From Ornithinibacillus californiensis (lineage in GTDB: Bacteria > Bacillota > Bacilli > Bacillales > Amphibacillaceae), in NCBI RefSeq assembly GCF_001038485.1, contig NZ_LDUE01000064.1:1-51845 (forward strand): 51,845 nt of DNA, given 5' to 3'. A model generated the notes under the pieces. It was not told the origin of the DNA. It searched no databases and was given only the letters and a program-made list of their open reading frames with translations. The position numbers and the translations under genes are program-made. Position 1 is the stretch's first letter, and every line of letters begins with the position of its first letter. Positions 46,952 through 51,845 of the stretch are shown here, piece by piece.

Positions 46952-47728
46952 ATGAAAGTTGTAATTCTTGCAGGAGGATTTGGAACTCGTATTAGTGAAG
47001 AATCTTATTTAAAACCAAAGCCGATGATAGAAATAGGAAACTATCCTATACTTTGGCATATTATGAAGATTTACTCTTCCTATGGTTACCATGATTTCGT
47101 AATTTGTCTTGGCTACAAGGGATATAAAATAAAGGATTATTTTCTTAACTATTATCTCTATCGTTCAGACATAACCGTAGACTTTAATAAACAGAATGAA
47201 AAGATTATCCACCACCATAATGCGGAGCCATGGAAGGTAACCTTAGTAGAAACTGGATTAGAAACGATGACTGGTGGGCGAATTAAAAGGATTCAAGAAT
47301 ATATAGGAAACGAACCCTTTATGCTTACGTATGGAGATGGAGTAGCAGACATTGATATTTCTCAGTTAGTGAAGTTTCACAAAACAAAAGGAAAATTAGC
47401 GACTCTTACCGCTACACAACCAAGTGGCAGATTTGGTGCCTTAGAATTATCAAACGACCAACAGATATTAGCCTTTAGAGAGAAATTAAAGGGTGACGGC
47501 GGTTGGATTAATGGCGGTTTTTTTGTGTTACAGCCTGAAGTCTTCAATTATATAGAAGGAGACGACACCATCTTCGAAAAAGAACCGTTAGAACGCTTAG
47601 CTAATGATGGTGAATTAATGGCATTCAAACATGATAGCTTTTGGCATCCAATGGACACTCTCCGTGACAAGAAGTATTTAGAAGAATTATGGAAAAAAGA
47701 AAAAGCTCCATGGAAAACATGGACATAA
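46952..47728 (+). CDS. rfbF: Glucose-1-phosphate cytidylyltransferase RfbF
   Basis: A 258-aa enzyme of the CDP-glucose type (VVILAGGFGTRI, then EIGNYPILWHIMKIYSSYG, and TYGDGVADID). It makes CDP-glucose, the start of CDP-deoxyhexose synthesis. AAGAGGTG precedes the ATG. The rfbG start follows 14 bases later. Confidence 0.95.
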   Translation: MKVVILAGGFGTRISEESYLKPKPMIEIGNYPILWHIMKIYSSYGYHDFVICLGYKGYKIKDYFLNYYLYRSDITVDFNKQNEKIIHHHNAEPWKVTLVETGLETMTGGRIKRIQEYIGNEPFMLTYGDGVADIDISQLVKFHKTKGKLATLTATQPSGRFGALELSNDQQILAFREKLKGDGGWINGGFFVLQPEVFNYIEGDDTIFEKEPLERLANDGELMAFKHDSFWHPMDTLRDKKYLEELWKKEKAPWKTWT

Positions 47729-47742
47729 TGCGAGGTGACGAA

Positions 47743-48825
47743 ATGGTCGATTCAGAATTTTGGAAAGGTAAGAAGGTCTTCATCACTGGACATACCGGCT
47801 TCAAAGGTTCCTGGCTATGTTTATGGCTCCATAGTTTAGGGGCAGAAGTTACGGGATACGCATTGGAGCCACCAACTACCCCCTCTCTCTTCAAACTTTG
47901 TGAAATAGATAAGCTTATTGACTCTGTGACTGGAGACATTAGGGACCGAGACTCACTTTATAAAGCTATATCTGATGCTAAACCAGAGATTATCATACAC
48001 ATGGCCGCTCAACCAATTGTGAGAACTTCTTATCATCAGCCTATTGAAACATTCGATGTCAATGTAATGGGGACAGTGAATTTGCTCGATGTAGTTAGAC
48101 AACTAAATACTTCAGCGGACAATATAAAAGTAATTCTAAATGTAACTACGGATAAATGTTATGAAAATAAAGAGTGGGAATGGGGTTATAGGGAAATTGA
48201 CTCTTTAGGTGGATATGATCCTTATTCCAGTAGTAAAGCATGTTCAGAATTAGTCACCCAAGCATTTCGGAGTTCTTACTTTAACCCTAAATCATATACT
48301 AACCATGGGGTTGCTGTAGCAACTGCTAGAGCAGGTAATGTAATTGGCGGAGGAGACTTTGCTAAAGATCGCTTGTTACCTGACTGTATCAGAAGCATTC
48401 TATCAGGGGATGAGATTGTAATACGAAATCCAAAGTCCATCCGACCCTGGCAACACGTACTTGAGCCGCTAAGTGGATACTTAACCTTAGCCCAGAGGCT
48501 TTACCTAGATGGAAGTAATTATGCTGAAAGCTGGAACTTTGGACCGCAAGAGAACGATGCAAAAAGTGTAGAGCATATTGTCATGAGTATTTGTGATATG
48601 TGGGGGAATGACGTCTCGTATAGGATTGAAAGCAGTACAACAGAACATGAGGCCACATATCTGAAGCTTGATTGGTCTAAAGCAAAGCAACGTATAAACT
48701 GGACCCCGAGATGGAATCTAGATAAAGCAATTGAAAAATCAATAGATTGGGTAAAAGCATACCAATCTAATAAAAATATGACTTCTGTCTGTATAGAGCA
48801 GATCCATGAATATAGCAACATGTAA
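47743..48825 (+). CDS. rfbG: CDP-glucose 4,6-dehydratase RfbG
   Basis: A 360-aa dehydratase starting at 47743 (GAGGTG upstream); the frame is open from 47689 but overlaps rfbF. It has ITGHTGFKGSWL, VTTDKCYEN and YSSSKACSE (YxxxK). The product is CDP-4-keto-6-deoxyglucose. Confidence 0.95.
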   Translation: MVDSEFWKGKKVFITGHTGFKGSWLCLWLHSLGAEVTGYALEPPTTPSLFKLCEIDKLIDSVTGDIRDRDSLYKAISDAKPEIIIHMAAQPIVRTSYHQPIETFDVNVMGTVNLLDVVRQLNTSADNIKVILNVTTDKCYENKEWEWGYREIDSLGGYDPYSSSKACSELVTQAFRSSYFNPKSYTNHGVAVATARAGNVIGGGDFAKDRLLPDCIRSILSGDEIVIRNPKSIRPWQHVLEPLSGYLTLAQRLYLDGSNYAESWNFGPQENDAKSVEHIVMSICDMWGNDVSYRIESSTTEHEATYLKLDWSKAKQRINWTPRWNLDKAIEKSIDWVKAYQSNKNMTSVCIEQIHEYSNM

Positions 48826-48841
48826 GTGGAGGTGTTATGTT

Positions 48842-49399
48842 TTGAAGGTTAACCAAACAAATCTAGTAGACTGTGTACAGATTTTCCCCAAAATAATAAC
48901 TGACCACCGAGGAACTTTCGTTAAACCTTTTCATTTTGATAGCTTCAAGGATAATAATTTAAGAACTGATATTAAGGAACAATATTATTCTACATCAACG
49001 AAAGGGGTGTTACGTGGCCTACATTTTCAAGCACCACCGAAAGAACATGTAAAACTAGTATACTGTATGAAAGGTGATATTATAGATGCCGTAGTGGACC
49101 TAAGAGTTGGTTCACCTACTTATGGACACTACGATTTATTTCACCTAGACGGCGAGAAGAAAAACATGATTTACATCCCAGAAGGTATGGCACATGGATT
49201 TTACGTATCAAGCAAAGAAGCAGTTGTGGTTTGTCTATTAACATCAACCTTTTCATCAGAATGTGATAGTGGTATCCGCTGGGATTCGTTAGATATACCA
49301 TGGCCAAATCGTAATCCAATACTATCTAAAAAGGACAAAGAGCTACCTAGTCTAGATGAATTTAATAGCCCTTTCCTTTATAGGGGCGAAGAACAATGA
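48842..49399 (+). CDS. RmlC-like sugar epimerase of the CDP-sugar pathway
   Basis: A 185-aa cupin from a TTG at 48842 with GGAGGTG seven bases upstream. It has the RGLHFQAPP active-site block and GMAHGFYV. It is a second RmlC-like protein in the locus but lies in the CDP-glucose operon, so its substrate is probably the 4-keto-6-deoxyhexose made by RfbG. In AltA-like logic it would epimerise at C3 and/or C5. Confidence 0.8.
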   Translation: MKVNQTNLVDCVQIFPKIITDHRGTFVKPFHFDSFKDNNLRTDIKEQYYSTSTKGVLRGLHFQAPPKEHVKLVYCMKGDIIDAVVDLRVGSPTYGHYDLFHLDGEKKNMIYIPEGMAHGFYVSSKEAVVVCLLTSTFSSECDSGIRWDSLDIPWPNRNPILSKKDKELPSLDEFNSPFLYRGEEQ

Positions 49400-50295
49400 G
49401 CAATTCTAGTAAACAAAGGGCACTTATTACTGGTGCAACAGGTTTTGTTGGCTCACACCTTACGAAACAACTAGTTCAAGAAGGTTGGGACGTTTCCATC
49501 ATTACTAGGCCTTCTTCTAATTTAAATTTACTCTCTTCTACTATCGATGATATTTCAATCTACCGGCACGATGGATCCATACCTCATATGATGAACATTA
49601 TGGAAAAAGCAAAACCTGACGTAGTGTTTCACTTAGCTTCCACCGTTAAAACGCAACATCAACCAGCAGATGTTACTTCATTAATTGAAAGTAATATTGA
49701 ATTTGGAACTATGCTAGTAGAAGCTATGCTTGAAAATAATGTATATCGATTAATCAACACAGGAACATCTTGGCAACATTATCAAAATAAACCCTATAGT
49801 CCAGTATGTCTTTATGCAGCGACCAAACAGGCTTATGAGTCAATTCTTGCATACTATACAGAAGCGTCTTCTTTACAAGTAGTCAATCTAATGCTGTTTG
49901 ACACATATGGACCAAACGATCCCAGACCTAAACTAATTTCACTATTACTAGAAGCTGCTAGAACAGAAAAACCATTAGCATTATCTCCTGGAGAGCAATT
50001 AATTGATATCGTTCATATCAACGATGTTGTGCAGGCATATATTATGGCGGCTCATCGGATGCTTAACCAAAAGGCAAACCAATGGGAGGAGTTTGCAGTT
50101 ACCTCTAATTCCCCCATTCGCTTAAAGGATCTGGTAAAAACAGTGGAAGCAGTACTAGGTAAACAATTATTAATCGAATGGGGCGGACGTCCATATCGTT
50201 CCCGTGAAGTCATGATACCGTGGAATAACGGTAAAACACTACCAAGTTGGCAACCAGTTTTATCCTTAGAAGAAGGATTAAGAGGATTAGTTTAA
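49396..50295 (+). CDS. NAD-dependent epimerase/reductase (CDP-4-keto-hexose reductase candidate)
   Basis: A 299-aa extended short-chain dehydrogenase with TGATGFVGSHL, LASTVKTQHQ and YAATKQAYE (YxxxK). It overlaps the epimerase stop by four bases. It probably reduces C4 of the epimerised CDP-sugar, similar to the reductases that end CDP-6-deoxyhexose pathways. The exact sugar is not determined. Confidence 0.75.
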   Translation: MSNSSKQRALITGATGFVGSHLTKQLVQEGWDVSIITRPSSNLNLLSSTIDDISIYRHDGSIPHMMNIMEKAKPDVVFHLASTVKTQHQPADVTSLIESNIEFGTMLVEAMLENNVYRLINTGTSWQHYQNKPYSPVCLYAATKQAYESILAYYTEASSLQVVNLMLFDTYGPNDPRPKLISLLLEAARTEKPLALSPGEQLIDIVHINDVVQAYIMAAHRMLNQKANQWEEFAVTSNSPIRLKDLVKTVEAVLGKQLLIEWGGRPYRSREVMIPWNNGKTLPSWQPVLSLEEGLRGLV

Positions 50296-50325
50296 GAATT
50301 TATAGTTAGAAAGCGAGGTTTTATT

Positions 50326-51606
50326 ATGAAAATAGCACTATTAACCATGTTCAATGGGTTAGATAGCACCTACTCCATCGTAAATGTAGTTGCTGAACAA
50401 CTTCGAATGATGCTTAACGACGATGTAAAACCAATTATGCTAGTTAGTGAAAACTGCTCACTTGCTGATAGATATGGAATTTTTTTAGATGAACGGATTG
50501 AATGGAGAAAAGTAGTTAATAGTATTGATGGAGAACAGATTCATTGGCGGGATTACTCTCAAGCAAATGGAAAGGTACATGATACTTTCTTTAAAGAGGT
50601 AGACGTAATTGCTGCTGATCTAGTCAAGAAACTTTCGGATGTTGATACCTGCATCATGCATGATATTCATTATCAAGGATGGCATCTGCTTCATAATATC
50701 GCTGTTAGAAAAGCACAAGAAAAACTTCCAAATTTGAAATTCATCGCTTTTACTCATTCCGCTCCTGTAAATCGTCCAACTCAAACCGAATGGCCATTCT
50801 CTGCTAGATATTCCCCTATGCCTAACACCATTTATGTTTATCCTACTCAATCCGGTATCACTGCACTATCTAAACAATATGACGTCGCAGAAGGATATTG
50901 CCGTGCAGTAAACAATAGTCTAGATTTGTTAAATTATCTGGATCAAAGTGTAAAGAGATTAACTGAGGAAGTTGATATATTTAGCCCAGATATTTTAGTT
51001 GTTTATCCTGGAAGGTTAACCACAGGGAAGAAGTTTGAAAAAGTAGCTTCCCTCTGTGGCACAATCAAAAGGTATAGTGAGAAAACCGTAAAAGTTATTT
51101 TCTGTGATTTTCCAAGTAGTGATATTTCTTCTAAACAATATAAACATATCATTAAAGCAAGTGGTTCTTCTTTTGGTCTAGATAGTGATGATATGTTTTT
51201 CACTTCTAACATTGAAGAGTTTAAATATGGGTTTCCAAGACAAGGGGTATTGGACTTATTTTCCTTATCTAATCTCTTTATTTGTCCATCCTTTTCCGAA
51301 TCATTTGGGTTAACAGTATTAGAAGCAGCTAGCAAGGGGAACTTTCTAGTACTAAATGAAAGAGTCCCTGCGTTAGAAGAAGTAGGTAAACAATTAAATG
51401 CCTACTTTATGAAGTGGGATGCAAGAAATTTTGGATACAATACTCATGAAAAATACCAGCCATCAGAGGAAGAATATTATAAAGAACATGGTGAAATTAT
51501 TGTTAACTTAATGCGTGAAAATCCAGTAATTCATGCTAAAACGATGTCCAGAAAACGTTATAGTCCTGATTGGATTTGGGAAAATCAATTAAAACCTTTG
51601 TTATAA
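50326..51606 (+). CDS. GT4-like glycosyltransferase
   Basis: A 426-aa GT-B protein. The N-half has IALLTMFNGLDSTYS and THSAPVNRPT; the C-half has the nucleotide-binding SFSESFGLTVLEA (E-x7-E). It ends the CDP-sugar operon 30 bases after the reductase, so it is the best candidate to use the CDP-deoxyhexose. Confidence 0.85.
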   Translation: MKIALLTMFNGLDSTYSIVNVVAEQLRMMLNDDVKPIMLVSENCSLADRYGIFLDERIEWRKVVNSIDGEQIHWRDYSQANGKVHDTFFKEVDVIAADLVKKLSDVDTCIMHDIHYQGWHLLHNIAVRKAQEKLPNLKFIAFTHSAPVNRPTQTEWPFSARYSPMPNTIYVYPTQSGITALSKQYDVAEGYCRAVNNSLDLLNYLDQSVKRLTEEVDIFSPDILVVYPGRLTTGKKFEKVASLCGTIKRYSEKTVKVIFCDFPSSDISSKQYKHIIKASGSSFGLDSDDMFFTSNIEEFKYGFPRQGVLDLFSLSNLFICPSFSESFGLTVLEAASKGNFLVLNERVPALEEVGKQLNAYFMKWDARNFGYNTHEKYQPSEEEYYKEHGEIIVNLMRENPVIHAKTMSRKRYSPDWIWENQLKPLL

Positions 51607-51617
51607 ATCAGCATAGA

Positions 51618-51653
51618 AAAAGCTCTAAGAAGAAATATCTTCTTAGAGCTTTT
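51618..51653. terminator. Bidirectional terminator between glycan locus and rRNA operon
   Basis: AAAAGCTCTAAGAAGA (51618-51633) pairs perfectly with TCTTCTTAGAGCTTTT (51638-51653) around an AATA loop. It ends both the glycosyltransferase gene and the 5S transcript. Confidence 0.9.
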
Positions 51654-51661
51654 CACTTTTG

Positions 51662-51776
<115 letters not shown>

Positions 51777-51845
51777 TAATGGGTTTAGATATAAAGTTTA
51801 ATTTATACCCTAAAAACTAAATAAGAGTAAACAACGATTATCAAA

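Overview
The window comes from a low-GC, spore-forming member of the Bacillaceae. The Bacillus subtilis-like backbone order (groEL, groES, ydiL, ydiK, rex, ydiF, tsaD, rimI, tsaB, tsaE, thiL, tRNA-Asp, tRNA-fMet, then an rRNA operon), a CIRCE element at groES and spore-surface sugar genes all point there. I place it near the Oceanobacillus/Virgibacillus-type bacilli, but the genus is a guess. All calls were made by reading the sequence; no database search was run.

Region 1, about 1-27.4 kb, is an accessory island ending at the 3' end of groEL. From left to right it holds: a complete IS21-family element with long terminal inverted repeats; a small membrane protein; a nuclease-HIRAN fusion; an Mrr-like nuclease/helicase with six helicase-associated repeats; a very large tyrosine recombinase with two excisionase-like small proteins and a zinc-finger protein; a winged-helix protein, possibly a replication initiator, behind an attenuator-like hairpin; several small unknown genes; a full type I restriction-modification operon (hsdM-hsdS-hsdR plus a YgjP-type metallopeptidase) with a possible PD-(D/E)XK protein; and three Tn916-type integrase modules, one degenerate. 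It reads as a layered defence and mobile-element island built by repeated insertion beside groEL.

Region 2, about 27.4-38.2 kb, is conserved chromosome: the groESL chaperonin operon under HrcA/CIRCE control, a CPBP intramembrane protease, the redox repressor Rex, the ABC-F protein YdiF, a lipoprotein, the genes for the t6A tRNA modification (tsaB, tsaD, tsaE) with rimI and thiL, and tRNA-fMet and tRNA-Asp. A dense cluster of DnaA boxes lies between tsaD and ydiF, the place where B. subtilis has a known DnaA-binding cluster.

Region 3, about 38.5-51.6 kb, is a surface-glycan locus lying between the two tRNAs and a 5S rRNA gene (reverse strand) at the right edge. It encodes two tandem CgeB-like glycosyltransferases, the four dTDP-L-rhamnose enzymes (rmlA-C-B-D), a cysteine-rich protein with a long Ser-Thr dipeptide stalk and a C-terminal SPOCS (DUF3794) spore-coat domain, a GT2 glycosyltransferase, a second nucleotide-sugar pathway from CDP-glucose (rfbF, rfbG, an RmlC-like epimerase, a reductase), and a GT4-like glycosyltransferase. 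Three promoters here carry the CATANNNTA -10 of mother-cell sporulation sigma factors. The simplest reading is a spore-surface system that builds a mucin-like stalk protein and decorates it with rhamnose and a CDP-derived 6-deoxyhexose. This is the most interesting system in the window.

In B. subtilis the corresponding tRNAs follow the rrnE 5S gene directly. Here about 13.5 kb of glycan genes separate them, and the tRNAs have two good SigA-type promoters and their own terminator, so the locus seems to have split an rRNA-tRNA operon.
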